DNA of 64,000 bases from Bauldia sp. (GCA_020849325.1 JADLGL010000066.1:1-64000); one strand, 5' to 3'. Shown: positions 16,820 to 25,294, counted from the first letter of the stretch. Notes: generated by a model not told the origin, from the letters alone. Numbers and translations: made by a program.

Positions 16820-18765
16820 GCGGTCGCCGCCATGCGCGACGCCGGCGCGCGGCGAAGCAGCGGGGTCGCGACGCCCGCGAAGGCGTTCAGCCATGCGGCG
16901 GGGAGGCGCGGCCGCGAACGGCGCGCGAGGAGGCCGAGACTGGTGCCGGCGCCGGCGGTCATGGCACGAACGATTGCCGCCGCGAGATCGTCGGCGGTTG
17001 CCGACACCGGCAGGACCACGTCGCCGACTTCGGCCTCGACGATCTCGCCGAGCCCGTCGTCGGAGAGGAGGAGCGGGATCGCGCCGAGGCGGAAGGCGCG
17101 GAGCGCGCCGCGCCAGCCGGCCTGTTCGGGGCGGAGGTCGAGGCAATAGTCGGCCGAACGGATCGTCCGCTCGATTTCGCGCGGCGTCATCGCACCGGCG
17201 TCGATGACGGTCGTCGCCACACCGGGCTCGGCGGTGATCGCTGCCGCAAGGCGATCGACGGGGCCGGCAGGGCTGCCGGCGTGGACGATCACGAGGGACG
17301 GGACCGCCTCCGGCGCGGGCGCCCCGGCCGGGAGGATCGCCGCGCCGATGCCGAGGTGGCGCTGAAGGAGGGTGGCGGTCGCCGCGTCGAGGCAGAAATG
17401 GCGGGCGATGCGGCCGTCCTGCAGCGCCACGCGACCCTCGGGCGTTCCGATCGCGTCCTCGACCTCGGCGGCGGAGCGGGCGAGGTGGACGATCGGCTGG
17501 CCATCGGCGAGCGCCGCGGCGCGAGCGAGGTCGCGCCAGCTCCGAATCACGAGGACGTCGAACGCCGCCGCGGCGTCCACGGCGGGCGCGAGCACGAACG
17601 GGCCGGCGTCGGCGTCGGGTGCCGACACCCCGGTGACGCCGCGGAAGCCGTCGCGTCCGTTCGCCTGGAACACGCCGATGCGTAGTGCGGGGAGAGGCGC
17701 CGCCGTACCATCGGCAAGGCGGCGGAGGAGGGTCGCGGCGGCAGCGCGCTGCGGAGCGGTTTCGGACCAGCGGCGGAGACCCGCGAGAAGGCGCGTCACC
17801 TCCGCCTCGCCATGCAGGCGAAGGAGGATGTCCTTGCCGAGGGCGGAGAGCTGCTGGCGGCGCGTGGCCCCGAAAGACTGCGACTTCACGTGGTGGACGT
17901 AGAGGGTGTCGGCGACGCGGGCGCCGAACCCCGCCGCGGCGGCGCGAAGCGCATAGTCGAGCTCCTCGCCGAACCCTTCGGCGAAGGCGACGCCGTCGAA
18001 GAGGCCGATCGTCCGGACGAGGTCGCGCCGGACGGCAAGGCAGAAGCCGTTGACCGCGGGGATCGACGGACTTTCCGGTGCAATGGTCGCCGTGAGCGCC
18101 GCGTTGACGGCCTCGACGTCGACGTCCGCCGGCAGGTCGTTCGCGGCATAGCCGGCAATCGCCGGATTTTCCGGGATCGACTGGACCGTCGCGGCATTCG
18201 ACCATGGCCCGGCAAGACCGGTGCGCGGGTCCGCGAAGGGGGTGACGAGGCGGTCGAGCCAACCCTGGGGCACGACGGTATCGCTGTTGAGGAGCACCAC
18301 CACGTCGCCGGTCGCGGCAAGGAGAATCTGGTTGGCGCTCGCCGTGTAGCCGAGGGTTCGGCCGTGGACACGACACTCGGCGCCGGCGGCTTCGGCCCAG
18401 GCCTCGACGCGGGCGGCAAGGTCGACGTCCTCGCCGTCGCAGACGAGGATGAGCTGATCGTATCCGGCCGCCGCCACGACGGAGGCGAGGCAGCGCCACA
18501 GGAAATCGCCGCCGGCGAAAATGGTGATCCCGACCGAGACGCGGAACCGCGGCGGCCGGACCGGCCGAACGCGCGCGTCGGGCGGCTCGGTCAGCCCCTG
18601 GACCGCGAGACGTTCGAGCTCGGTGAGGCGCCTGTCGGTACTGTCGCTCAGGCGCCGCACCGTCTCGGCGAGGATCCGATCCCGGTCGATGCCGGAGAAC
18701 GGCGACGGGAATGAACGCAAAGTGCTGACCCGTTGGGACGAGGGCCTAGCTGAGGTCGCCGGCAA
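16816..18765 (-). CDS. Two-domain glycosyltransferase, N-terminal GT2
   Basis: About 649 residues. A GT2 domain occupies roughly 75-310: VSVGITIFAGGDFLWRCLAS, VVVLLNSDTVVPQGWLDR (a DxD-like SD) and FAEGFGEELDYALRAAAAG. The C-terminal half has the look of a degenerate GT-B domain (RIGVFQANGRDGFRG; PSLVIVHAGSPAGPVDRL). Predicted cytoplasmic sugar transferase for the operon's glycan. The start is unclear: only TTG codons at 18765 and 18720 or a GTG at 18660 are available, none with a good ribosome site; 18765 would overlap the upstream gene by 20 bases. Translation coupling to the upstream gene could explain the weak initiation region. Confidence 0.75.
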   Translation of the reverse strand: MPATSARPSSQRVSTLRSFPSPFSGIDRDRILAETVRRLSDSTDRRLTELERLAVQGLTEPPDARVRPVRPPRFRVSVGITIFAGGDFLWRCLASVVAAAGYDQLILVCDGEDVDLAARVEAWAEAAGAECRVHGRTLGYTASANQILLAATGDVVVLLNSDTVVPQGWLDRLVTPFADPRTGLAGPWSNAATVQSIPENPAIAGYAANDLPADVDVEAVNAALTATIAPESPSIPAVNGFCLAVRRDLVRTIGLFDGVAFAEGFGEELDYALRAAAAGFGARVADTLYVHHVKSQSFGATRRQQLSALGKDILLRLHGEAEVTRLLAGLRRWSETAPQRAAAATLLRRLADGTAAPLPALRIGVFQANGRDGFRGVTGVSAPDADAGPFVLAPAVDAAAAFDVLVIRSWRDLARAAALADGQPIVHLARSAAEVEDAIGTPEGRVALQDGRIARHFCLDAATATLLQRHLGIGAAILPAGAPAPEAVPSLVIVHAGSPAGPVDRLAAAITAEPGVATTVIDAGAMTPREIERTIRSADYCLDLRPEQAGWRGALRAFRLGAIPLLLSDDGLGEIVEAEVGDVVLPVSATADDLAAAIVRAMTAGAGTSLGLLARRSRPRLPAAWLNAFAGVATPLLRRAPASRMAATA

Positions 18766-19183
18766 GGGCGAGCTGTACCGCCGCGACCGTGATCACACCG
18801 GCCTCGATCGCCTCCTGGAGGGCGGCGACGAAGATGGCCGTGATCCCCGGAATGGTGGGATAGGCCGCCGCGAGTTCCTCCGGCGTCGGAAGCGCCGTGC
18901 CGCCGGCGGCGATGTAGGCGGCAATCGCCGCCGCAAGGGCCGCCTGGATGTCCGATGGCAGCGCCGTCGGCCCGAGGGCTGCGAGCTGCGCATCGAAGAA
19001 CGCGAAGAACGACAGTTCCTGTGCCAGGGCCGGCGAGATGCCGAATGCCTGCCGGAAGGCATTTCCGAGCGCGGTGTCGTCGAGCCCTGCGAAGTCCACC
19101 GCCTTCTGGGCGATGCCGCCGCCGGTCACCAGTATGGCGACGGACGCGACGCTTGCGCCCAGCCATCTCCAAAGACGCTTCAT
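18746..19183 (-). CDS. Small exported alanine-rich protein, unknown function
   Basis: 145 residues. The ATG at 19183 has an excellent Shine-Dalgarno (GGAGGC, about 7 bases upstream), which decides the start over upstream in-frame options. MKRLWRWLGASVASVAILV is a Sec signal or membrane anchor. The mature part is Ala/Leu/Ile-rich and predicted helical (SDIQAALAAAIAAYIAAGG; ITAIFVAALQEAIEAG), without cysteines. I recognise no family. It is the first gene of the minus-strand operon, so its promoter should lie in 19184-19438, shared with the divergent sulfotransferase gene. Confidence 0.6.
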   Translation of the reverse strand: MKRLWRWLGASVASVAILVTGGGIAQKAVDFAGLDDTALGNAFRQAFGISPALAQELSFFAFFDAQLAALGPTALPSDIQAALAAAIAAYIAAGGTALPTPEELAAAYPTIPGITAIFVAALQEAIEAGVITVAAVQLALAGDLS

Positions 19184-19438
19184 CGAAGCCTCCAATTCCG
19201 CCAGCTGGGCCGAAGGTACGCATCGCTCGTCGCGCCTCTCACCTGCCGGAAGGGACAGGGTGCCAATCCGAGGCCGGAATCGGGAAAGAAAACCTTCCGT
19301 CATCAACCGACCGGCAACTACAAACTTCCGTCGGGAGGTCATTGACTGGAACCAAAGACGGACACAAAGATCAGGCGACAACGAGTGTGGCCGGATGATT
19401 GGCCGCGGGCCGAACGGTCATAAAGATAGATTTTCGAT

Positions 19439-20122
19439 ATGAATTCACCGGGCCGCGCGCGTGATCTCGTCTTCGTGCATATTCCGAAGACAGGAGGAAC
19501 GTCCGTGCGGAAGGCGCTTACATCTTCGGGAAGATGGGATCACAACTTTCTCGACTATGGTGAAACCTCCGTCGAAACAAGTGAAACCATCCGATCTGTG
19601 ATGTATGGAACATCGCCGGCGAGGCTGAAGACAGCCGTCGGCAGAATGGAGAACGTGCTCGTCTCAGGTCATTTTGTCGCAGACAAGTACGCGGGGCAGT
19701 TTCCCCATGCAACCCTGGTGACCTTTCTCCGCTATCCGGTTCACCAGGTGCTGTCGCATTTCCGGCACCACGTGGCACGTCTTGGATTCAGCGGCGGACT
19801 TGGCGAATTCTGCAGAAATCCATCGTTCTGCAATCTGCAGTCGCGCTACCTCGGTGATGTTCCGATCGATCGGTTCTCTTTCGTCGGTCTCCTCGAATGT
19901 CTTTCACTCGACATGATTACGCTTTCCGACCTCGTTGGAGCGAAGCTGCAGCTCCTTCACCTGAACAGGCTCGAGGTACTACCTTCGATCCCGGTTTCGC
20001 AGAAGCAGATCGCCATGATCGAGGAAAGCAACGCCGACGACATGGCACTCTATGCTGCGGCGCTGGCGCTGCGGAGCCGCAAGCGGGTTGCGGCCGGGGG
20101 AGTCGAGAATGTCCCGCGCTGA
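19439..20122 (+). CDS. Sulfotransferase family protein, low G+C
   Basis: 227 residues. VFVHIPKTGGTSVRKAL near the N-terminus is the PAPS 5'-phosphosulfate-binding loop of Golgi-type (family 2) sulfotransferases, and TFLRYPVHQVLSHFRHHV (about residue 97) is the 3'-phosphate-binding segment. Shorter than most family members but with both PAPS motifs. The base composition stands out: 97 of the first 180 coding bases are G or C (54 percent) against about 70 percent in neighbours, with A-rich codons, so recent acquisition is likely. It is divergent from the minus-strand polysaccharide operon and may sulfate the same glycan. A TTGACT at 19342-19347 could be a -35 box, but I see no good -10. Confidence 0.72.
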   Translation: MNSPGRARDLVFVHIPKTGGTSVRKALTSSGRWDHNFLDYGETSVETSETIRSVMYGTSPARLKTAVGRMENVLVSGHFVADKYAGQFPHATLVTFLRYPVHQVLSHFRHHVARLGFSGGLGEFCRNPSFCNLQSRYLGDVPIDRFSFVGLLECLSLDMITLSDLVGAKLQLLHLNRLEVLPSIPVSQKQIAMIEESNADDMALYAAALALRSRKRVAAGGVENVPR

Positions 20123-20393
20123 CGATGCCGAGCGGCTGAAGGTGCTCTCGGCGCGCATAGCTGTGCTGCGCCAAGAGCTTGCCGAAATGCGCGCCGAGCG
20201 CGATGCGGTGGTGTCGCGGCTGCGCGCCTTGCCCGGCGGGACCGATGGCGGGTCGCGGATCGCGGTGAAAGTCTCCTATGGCGAGGACGGCGAGGGGCTC
20301 TTTCTCGCCGACATCCCGAAGGCGCGTCCGGCTGCGGCGCCGCGGCCCGCGCCCGGCGCATCAGCGGTCGATCCGGACGTGGAGGATCGCTAG
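20109..20393 (+). CDS. Small coiled-coil protein, unknown function
   Basis: 94 residues. The start overlaps the end of the sulfotransferase gene by 14 bases in another frame (ATG 20109, preceded by GGGGGAGTCGAGA, a usable ribosome site). Residues 5-42 (ERLKVLSARIAVLRQELAEM) form a short coiled coil; the tail is Pro/Ala-rich. No family recognised. The high G+C of this gene contrasts with the low G+C of the sulfotransferase it overlaps. Its 3' end overlaps the convergent SH3 protein gene by 33 bases. Probably real because of start context and codon use. Confidence 0.5.
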   Translation: MSRADDAERLKVLSARIAVLRQELAEMRAERDAVVSRLRALPGGTDGGSRIAVKVSYGEDGEGLFLADIPKARPAAAPRPAPGASAVDPDVEDR

Positions 20394-20924
20394 CGCCGTC
20401 CCGGTGCCGCAGGCGTCGGTGGCGATCTCCTCGCCGAAGAGACGCAGCAGCGTCGCGGCGTCGAACGGAACGTTGCCGATGACGGCGAGTTCGCGCCCGT
20501 CGTCCGTCCGCAGCACGGCGCATGGCGCGCCGGGCGTAACGCGTCCGACCAGTTCCTGGACGCCTTCGGTCGGGTCGGCGGCGGCGGCGGGCGGCCCGAA
20601 GCGGAGCGAGAATGCGTCGGCGGGCAGGTCGCCCGTCCGGACGAGAAGCTGCCGCGCCGCCCAGCCGTCGATGTTTTCGTAGCGGATCTGGCACCAGCCG
20701 AAGGCATCGCAGTTCGAGACGGTGACGCGCCCGGAGGGCGGGATGATTCCGATGATCGCCGCCTCGGTGCTGGGGGCGGCACGGATGTTGAGTTCGCCGG
20801 TCGCGCGGTAGGTCCCGGCATCGGCCTGTGCGAAGGCGCTTCCCGGCGCGAGGGCGAGCGCGAGGGGCAATGCGAGGGCGAATCCGCGCCGCGATCCGGG
20901 GCGCAGGCGGGCGCTCGCGGGCAT
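20361..20924 (-). CDS. Exported protein with bacterial SH3 domain
   Basis: 187 residues. A signal peptide (FALALPLALALAPGSAFAQA) precedes an SH3-like domain of the SH3_3 kind, about residues 38-96: ELNIRAAPSTEAAIIGIIP, CDAFGWCQIRYENIDGWAAR. Such domains often bind peptidoglycan or its peptides in the envelope. The C-terminal 90 residues contain two cysteines but no known domain. I used the ATG at 20924, which opens just before the signal peptide; the long upstream extension of the frame is out of character. No clear ribosome site. Confidence 0.65.
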   Translation of the reverse strand: MPASARLRPGSRRGFALALPLALALAPGSAFAQADAGTYRATGELNIRAAPSTEAAIIGIIPPSGRVTVSNCDAFGWCQIRYENIDGWAARQLLVRTGDLPADAFSLRFGPPAAAADPTEGVQELVGRVTPGAPCAVLRTDDGRELAVIGNVPFDAATLLRLFGEEIATDACGTGTALAILHVRIDR

Positions 20925-20959
20925 TGCGGGCGGCGGCGCGGACGCCGTCCGGCGGATGG

Positions 20960-21250
20960 CTAGAGCACCTCGAAGCAACCGGACGTCACCATCTGCCGCG
21001 TATCGGGGTTGAGGTTGAGGTTGCAGAGGAGAAGCACCGGCGTCGTCTCGCGGTAGTTCACGAGGAGCGCCGTGTAGCCGCCCTGGATCGGCACGAAGGA
21101 GAGCACCTGATAGCCCGCCGCGACGAGCTGGCCGACCGACTGGCCGGCAATCTGTGCGGCGGCGGGTCCGGCGATCGCCACCGCGAACCCGGCTGCAAGG
21201 GCCAGCCGCCGCAATGCGGGCCGCACTCCCAGGTCGAGAAGTCTCCGCAT
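20960..21250 (-). CDS. Small exported protein, unknown function
   Basis: 96 residues. The N-terminus MRRLLDLGVRPALRRLALAA continues into a hydrophobic stretch ending in an AxA-type site (GPAAAQ), a Sec signal peptide. The mature part of about 63 residues (QSVGQLVAAGYQVLSFVPIQ... and a C-terminal pair of cysteines at LLCNLN and SGCFEVL) looks like a compact beta-rich domain stabilised by one disulfide. No family recognised. Lies 35 bases upstream of the SH3 gene on the same strand and may be co-transcribed with it. Confidence 0.55.
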   Translation of the reverse strand: MRRLLDLGVRPALRRLALAAGFAVAIAGPAAAQIAGQSVGQLVAAGYQVLSFVPIQGGYTALLVNYRETTPVLLLCNLNLNPDTRQMVTSGCFEVL

Positions 21251-21401
21251 CGGCCTTCTGCTCCATGCTGCGCCGCGTCGCCCTGGGAGAGTAAGAAGCC
21301 TCGGCCGGTGCAGCCACCTGCTCGACCGCCCAGTGGCGGTATCGCGGCGCTTCGGCTACGGATGTCATTTCCGGGAATGCCGCCTCCGCGAGAGCGTCCC
21401 G

Positions 21402-21415
21402 CCCCCCCCCCCCCC
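21402..21415. repeat. Homopolymeric C tract (14 C)
   Basis: Fourteen consecutive C residues in the 277-base interval between two divergent small secreted-protein genes. Such tracts slip during replication; this one is not inside a recognised gene and sits about 113 bases upstream of the GTG at 21528. It may also be an assembly-length uncertainty. The rest of the interval shows no other clear signal. Confidence 0.85.
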
Positions 21416-21527
21416 GCACCCGTTCGTCTTCTGCTCGAGCGTCCTTGGCAGGCGCTGAATCGCTCAGCGCCCGTTCAGCAAACTTCGGCCAAGGTCCCGG
21501 CGGGTGGGGCAACCGAGGAGGCCGTCC

Positions 21528-21755
21528 GTGAAACGCCTTGCCATATCGCTCGCCGTGCTCGCGTCGCTTTCGGCTGGTGCCGCCTTCGCCGAGGCGCCGT
21601 CGCCGACCGTCCTTGCCGAAAGCATCCCGCCGAATTGCACGCTCGACCCGTGGACCGGCAAGCTGACCTGCCACATCTGGCCGACCTGCACGATCGATCC
21701 GTGGACCGGCAAGATGACCTGCCCGGTGCCGAGGTTCACCGCGAGGCTTCAATAG
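21528..21755 (+). CDS. Small exported protein with two DPWTGK repeats
   Basis: 75 residues. The GTG at 21528 follows a strong GAGGAG site and begins VKRLAISLAVLASLSAGAAFAEA, a Sec signal peptide. The mature peptide is about 50 residues and contains a tandem duplication: NCTLDPWTGKLTCHIWP then TCTIDPWTGKMTCPVP, each unit holding one CxxxxPWTGKxxC pair of cysteines. That suggests two small disulfide loops. No family known to me. It lies directly upstream of, and opposite to, tRNA-Arg. Confidence 0.65.
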   Translation: MKRLAISLAVLASLSAGAAFAEAPSPTVLAESIPPNCTLDPWTGKLTCHIWPTCTIDPWTGKMTCPVPRFTARLQ

Positions 21756-21771
21756 CTTCGGCGAAGGCCGC

Positions 21772-21848
21772 TGGTGACCCCGGCGCGATTCGAACGCGCG
21801 GCCCCCAGATTAGGAATCTGGTGCTCTATCCTGCTGAGCTACGGGGTC
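21772..21848 (-). tRNA. tRNA-Arg (anticodon CCT)
   Basis: 77-base cloverleaf on the minus strand. Acceptor arms GACCCCG and CGGGGTC pair over 7 bases, followed by A and an encoded CCA (21774-21772). The D arm is GCTC...GAGC, the anticodon stem CCAGA/TCTGG encloses the loop TTCCTAA with anticodon CCT (21814-21812), and the T arm contains GTTCGAATC. Reads AGG codons, rare in this genome. Confidence 0.95.
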
Positions 21849-21999
21849 GCCGTCCCTTCCGGGCTGCTTCGGCCAGCGCGGCGGACACTACCAAGCGGGG
21901 CGGCGCGCGCCAATGCGCCGTTGCGGTCAGCCGCCTCCTGGCCGTGACGCCGCCATGTTCGCGCGGCAATCCCCGTCGCAGTCGAGCCCACGGAGCGCC

Positions 22000-22416
22000 A
22001 TGCGCCTCGCACCCGCCATTCTCTCATCCGTCCTTGCCGCCGCGGTCGCGCTGCCGGCGCTGGCGCAGCCGGTGCCCGTGGAGGTGATCGCCGGTGTGCC
22101 GTTTCCTCTCCGGGTCGGCGGCGAGGCGGCGATCGAGGGAACCTCGATCCGTCTCCGCTTCGACCGCGTGACCGGCGACAGCCGCTGCCCGATCGACGTG
22201 ATGTGCGTCTGGGCGGGCGTGTTCGAAATGGTGCTGGTGGTCGACGCCGGCGGAGGACGGCCCGCGACGGAAGTGACCCTCGATACGCTCGGCCAGGAGG
22301 GGACGGCGTCCGGGTTCCATTTCGTCCTTCTGGAGGTCAAGCCGTCCCGGCGCGCGTCCCAGCCGTTCGACGCGGCGACCTATGCGGTGCTTCTCCGCGC
22401 CGACGCGATCTTCTGA
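22000..22416 (+). CDS. Exported protein with SRCP-CVWAG motif, unknown function
   Basis: 138 residues. MRLAPAILSSVLAAAVALPA is a signal peptide ending near LAQ. The mature region has beta-strand character and the motif DSRCPIDVMCVWAG, a pair of cysteines spaced C-x5-C that I recall from small uncharacterised periplasmic proteins. The ATG at 22000 has GGAG upstream; an in-frame extension from 21913 overlaps the tRNA-flanking region and lacks a signal sequence. Single gene; nadK faces it from the other strand with a 51-base gap. Confidence 0.6.
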   Translation: MRLAPAILSSVLAAAVALPALAQPVPVEVIAGVPFPLRVGGEAAIEGTSIRLRFDRVTGDSRCPIDVMCVWAGVFEMVLVVDAGGGRPATEVTLDTLGQEGTASGFHFVLLEVKPSRRASQPFDAATYAVLLRADAIF

Positions 22417-22467
22417 GTCTTTGGCTTCTGGGCTCCCGGCGGCGCGGCGCGAAGGGCCGGCTGCCGC

Positions 22468-23253
22468 TCAGTAGCGGAACTGCTCGGTGAGGATGCGCTC
22501 GTCCCAGGAGTGGTCCGGGTCGAACAGGATGATCGAGCGTTTCGCCCGGTCCTGGCGGATGTCGACCGCGACGACCGACTTCATCTCGGTGTGGTCCGCG
22601 ACCGCGTTCACCGGCCGCTTGTCGTTGTCGAGCACCTCGATCCGCACCTCGGCGCGGTTCGGGAGCAGTGCCCCGCGGAACGAGCGCGGGCGGAACGGGC
22701 TGATCGGCGTCAGCGCGAGGAGGGGGGCGTTGATCGGCAGGATCGGGCCGTGCGCCGAGAGATTGTAGGCCGTGCTGCCGGTCGGCGTCGCGACGAGGAC
22801 GCCGTCGCAGATCAGCTCCTCGAGCCGCACCTTGCCGTCGATCATGATGCGGAGCCGCGCCGCCTGATAGGACTGGCGGATCAGCGACACCTCGTTGAAG
22901 GCATGCGCCTGCCGCACTTTTCCCTCGACGTCGCGCGTCGTCATCGCGAGCGGGTGGATCGTCGTCGGCTCGGCCGCGGCGAGGCGCTCCGGCAGGCGTT
23001 CATCGGAGTATTCGTTCATCAGGAAGCCGACGGTGCCGCAGTTCATGCCGTAGATCGGCCGGCCGGTGCTCATGAAGCGGTGCAGCGTCTGCAGCATGAA
23101 GCCGTCGCCGCCGAGCGCGACGATGTGGTCGGCACGGTCGGGCGAGACGTTGCCGTAGCGCTCGGAGAGGCGCTGCTCGGCCGCCACCGCTTCGGCGGAG
23201 CCGCTGGCGATGAAGGCGATCGATCCGGTCTTGCCGGCGGAGGACTCGGCCAT
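22468..23253 (-). CDS. nadK: NAD kinase
   Basis: ATP-dependent phosphorylation of NAD to NADP in the cytoplasm; 261 residues, the short form typical of alphaproteobacteria. The kinase signature GGDG (in [16 protein letters not shown]), the NE-SL segment (AFNEVSL) and [18 protein letters not shown] are all present. I chose ATG 23253, preceded by GAGCAGCAGG; an upstream GTG at 23286 would add 11 non-conserved residues. Single gene on the minus strand, divergent from cutA. Confidence 0.93.
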   Translation of the reverse strand: MAESSAGKTGSIAFIASGSAEAVAAEQRLSERYGNVSPDRADHIVALGGDGFMLQTLHRFMSTGRPIYGMNCGTVGFLMNEYSDERLPERLAAAEPTTIHPLAMTTRDVEGKVRQAHAFNEVSLIRQSYQAARLRIMIDGKVRLEELICDGVLVATPTGSTAYNLSAHGPILPINAPLLALTPISPFRPRSFRGALLPNRAEVRIEVLDNDKRPVNAVADHTEMKSVVAVDIRQDRAKRSIILFDPDHSWDERILTEQFRY

Positions 23254-23323
23254 GCCTGCTGCTCTTGTGCCCCGACGCGGCTGCACCTAGCACGGGGTTT
23301 TCGCGGGGAACAGCGAGGGCGGG

Positions 23324-23689
23324 ATGACGGCAGCCATCGACACGTCCGGGACCGCGGTCTCGGTCTACGCGACCTTCCCGGACGTCGCGACGGCGGAGGC
23401 CATCGGGACGGCCATGGTCGAGGCGGGCCTCGCCGCCTGCGTCAACATCCTGCCGGGGATGCGGTCGATCTACCGCTGGAACGGCGCCGTCGAACGCGGC
23501 GAGGAGGCCGTCGCCTTCTTCAAGACGAGGGCCGGGCTCGCCGGGCGGCTCAGCGCGGCGATCGCGGTGCGGCATCCCTACGAAACGCCGGCGATCCTCG
23601 TCCTTCCGATCATCGGCGGCGACACGCGGTATCTCGACTGGATCATGGCGGTGACGCCGAACGAGACGCCGTCAGGTCCCGCACCATGA
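23324..23689 (+). CDS. cutA: Divalent-cation tolerance protein CutA
   Basis: 121 residues, trimeric ferredoxin-like CutA family. VYATFPDVATAEAIGTAMVE, LAACVNILPGMRSIYRWNG (with the conserved Cys and the SxYxW segment), and RHPYETPAILVLPI are the hallmark blocks. Commonly linked to divalent-metal tolerance, but the biochemical role of CutA is unsettled. The 3' end overlaps the convergent GNAT gene by 47 bases. Confidence 0.9.
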   Translation: MTAAIDTSGTAVSVYATFPDVATAEAIGTAMVEAGLAACVNILPGMRSIYRWNGAVERGEEAVAFFKTRAGLAGRLSAAIAVRHPYETPAILVLPIIGGDTRYLDWIMAVTPNETPSGPAP

Positions 23690-24224
23690 AGACGGAGTCG
23701 CGGTAGTCGGGGACGGTCCGGTAGTGCCGGGCGGCGTCCGCGGCGGGCAGCGGGGAGGGGTCGAATCCGGCCGCCGCGTATGCCCGGATCGCGGCGGGGT
23801 TCCGCGCCGACGGCTGGAGGACGACCTCCCCGACGCCGGCGCCGTCGAGCACGCGGCAGAGCGCGAGCAGCGCCGCCGGGCCGAAGCCGCGGCCGAGGAC
23901 CGCCGGGCCCGACAGCCACAGGTCGATCTCGGCCGCGCGCCGGCCCGAAGGGGTGGTCACGAGTTCGTTCTGCGCGATCGCGCCGACCCGCTCGCCGGCC
24001 GCCTCGATCACGAACATCCTGCCTGCTTCGGGCCGCTCGTGCGTCCAGAAATGGCGCTCCCAGTCCGACGTGAACTCGGCAAGGGTCGGCACCGGGATTT
24101 CGGGAAAGAGCGGCGGTCCCATCATCCGCTCGACGATGCCCGGCGCCGTCATCCACCCGTGGACCATCGCCCGGTCGGCGAGGGTCGGCATCGTCAGGCG
24201 GACTTCGGCGCGTATCGGCGGCAT
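23643..24224 (-). CDS. GNAT family N-acetyltransferase
   Basis: 193 residues. Acetyl-CoA-dependent transferase fold: [17 protein letters not shown] at the N-terminus, a central [15 protein letters not shown] strand pair, the motif A region [20 protein letters not shown] with the Q/RxxGxG-like GRGFGPA, and [15 protein letters not shown] as motif B. The layout resembles RimJ/RimL and AAC(6')-type acetyltransferases. The substrate is not predictable. Overlaps cutA tail to tail. Confidence 0.75.
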   Translation of the reverse strand: MPPIRAEVRLTMPTLADRAMVHGWMTAPGIVERMMGPPLFPEIPVPTLAEFTSDWERHFWTHERPEAGRMFVIEAAGERVGAIAQNELVTTPSGRRAAEIDLWLSGPAVLGRGFGPAALLALCRVLDGAGVGEVVLQPSARNPAAIRAYAAAGFDPSPLPAADAARHYRTVPDYRDSVFMVRDLTASRSASPP

Positions 24225-24277
24225 GCTGCGACCTTAGCCGTCATGGCCGGACGGCCCAACCGCGCGATTCCCTGATG

Positions 24278-24326
24278 GAGCATGATCTTTTCGAAGAACC
24301 GGCAGCCACTTCCTCGGATCATGCTC
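24278..24326. repeat. GAGCATGATC palindromic intergenic element
   Basis: Perfect 10-base arms GAGCATGATC (24278-24287) and GATCATGCTC (24317-24326) flank 29 bases. It lies between the GNAT gene and folD. The arms match palindromic elements that I recall as dispersed in Hyphomicrobiales genomes. A shorter variant occurs at 32430-32466. Confidence 0.65.
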
Positions 24327-24385
24327 TAAAGGTTGTCGCCGCGGCAGGCCCGGCTATCGTGCGCCGCGCCAGAAGAGGGAATGTC

Positions 24386-25294
24386 ATGGCCGAGACGACC
24401 GCACGCATCATCGACGGGACCGCGATCGCCGCCGGCATCACCGAAGCCGTCCGGGGCGCGACCGGAACGCTGAAGGCGGCGGGAGTGACGCCGGGCCTTG
24501 CGGTGGTTCTGGTCGGCGCCGACCCCGCGAGCGAGGTCTATGTCCGCAACAAGGGGAAGACGGCTGCGTCGCTCGGCTTCCACTCGGTCCAGATCAACCG
24601 GCCGGCGACGATCGGCGAAGCCGAGCTCCTCGCGCTGGTGGACGAGCTGAACCGCGACCCGGCGATCCACGGCATCCTCGTCCAGATGCCGCTGCCGCAG
24701 CACATCGATGCCGCGAAGGTCATCGAGGCGATCCGCCCGGAGAAGGACGTCGACGGCTTCCACCCGATCAATGTCGGGCGCCTCGCCACCGGATCGCGCG
24801 GCAACGCGCTCGTGCCGTGCACGCCGGCCGGGTCGATGATCCTCGTCCGCCATGCGCTCGGCCCCGATATCGCCGGGCTCCGGGCGGTCGTCATCGGCCG
24901 GTCGAACATCGTCGGCAAGCCGGTGGCGCAGCTCCTCCTCCAGGAGAACTGCACGGTGACGATCGCGCACAGCCGGACGCGGGACCTTGCCGCGGTCGTC
25001 CGCGAGGCGGATATCGTCGTCGCCGCCGTCGGCCGTCCGCGGCTCGTCCGCGGCGACTGGGTGAAGCCCGGCGCCACCGTGATCGACGTCGGCATGAACC
25101 GCATCCCGGCGCCGGAGAAAGGCGAGGGCCAGACGCGGCTCGTCGGCGACGTCGCCTTCGACGAGGCGGCCGCGGTGGCGGGCTGGATCACGCCGGTGCC
25201 GAAAGGCGTCGGGCCGATGACCATCGCCATGCTGATGGCGAACACCGTGACCGCCGCAAGCCGCATCGCCGGCCTGCCGGAGGCGAGTTTCTAG
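24386..25294 (+). CDS. folD: Methylenetetrahydrofolate dehydrogenase/cyclohydrolase FolD
   Basis: Bifunctional one-carbon enzyme: 5,10-methylene-THF to 5,10-methenyl-THF to 10-formyl-THF, NADP-linked. 302 residues. The substrate-site [14 protein letters not shown] contains the catalytic Lys, [10 protein letters not shown] and [16 protein letters not shown] are family signatures, [15 protein letters not shown] is the NADP loop, and [18 protein letters not shown] is the C-terminal signature. The ATG at 24386 follows AGAAGAGGGA; the frame upstream of it crosses the palindromic repeat and is not coding. Likely single-gene transcript. Confidence 0.96.
   Translation: MAETTARIIDGTAIAAGITEAVRGATGTLKAAGVTPGLAVVLVGADPASEVYVRNKGKTAASLGFHSVQINRPATIGEAELLALVDELNRDPAIHGILVQMPLPQHIDAAKVIEAIRPEKDVDGFHPINVGRLATGSRGNALVPCTPAGSMILVRHALGPDIAGLRAVVIGRSNIVGKPVAQLLLQENCTVTIAHSRTRDLAAVVREADIVVAAVGRPRLVRGDWVKPGATVIDVGMNRIPAPEKGEGQTRLVGDVAFDEAAAVAGWITPVPKGVGPMTIAMLMANTVTAASRIAGLPEASF

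Noticed and set aside
24275..24385. N-terminal extension of folD
   Set aside because: It crosses the GAGCATGATC palindromic repeat and lacks family similarity; ATG 24386 has a good ribosome site.
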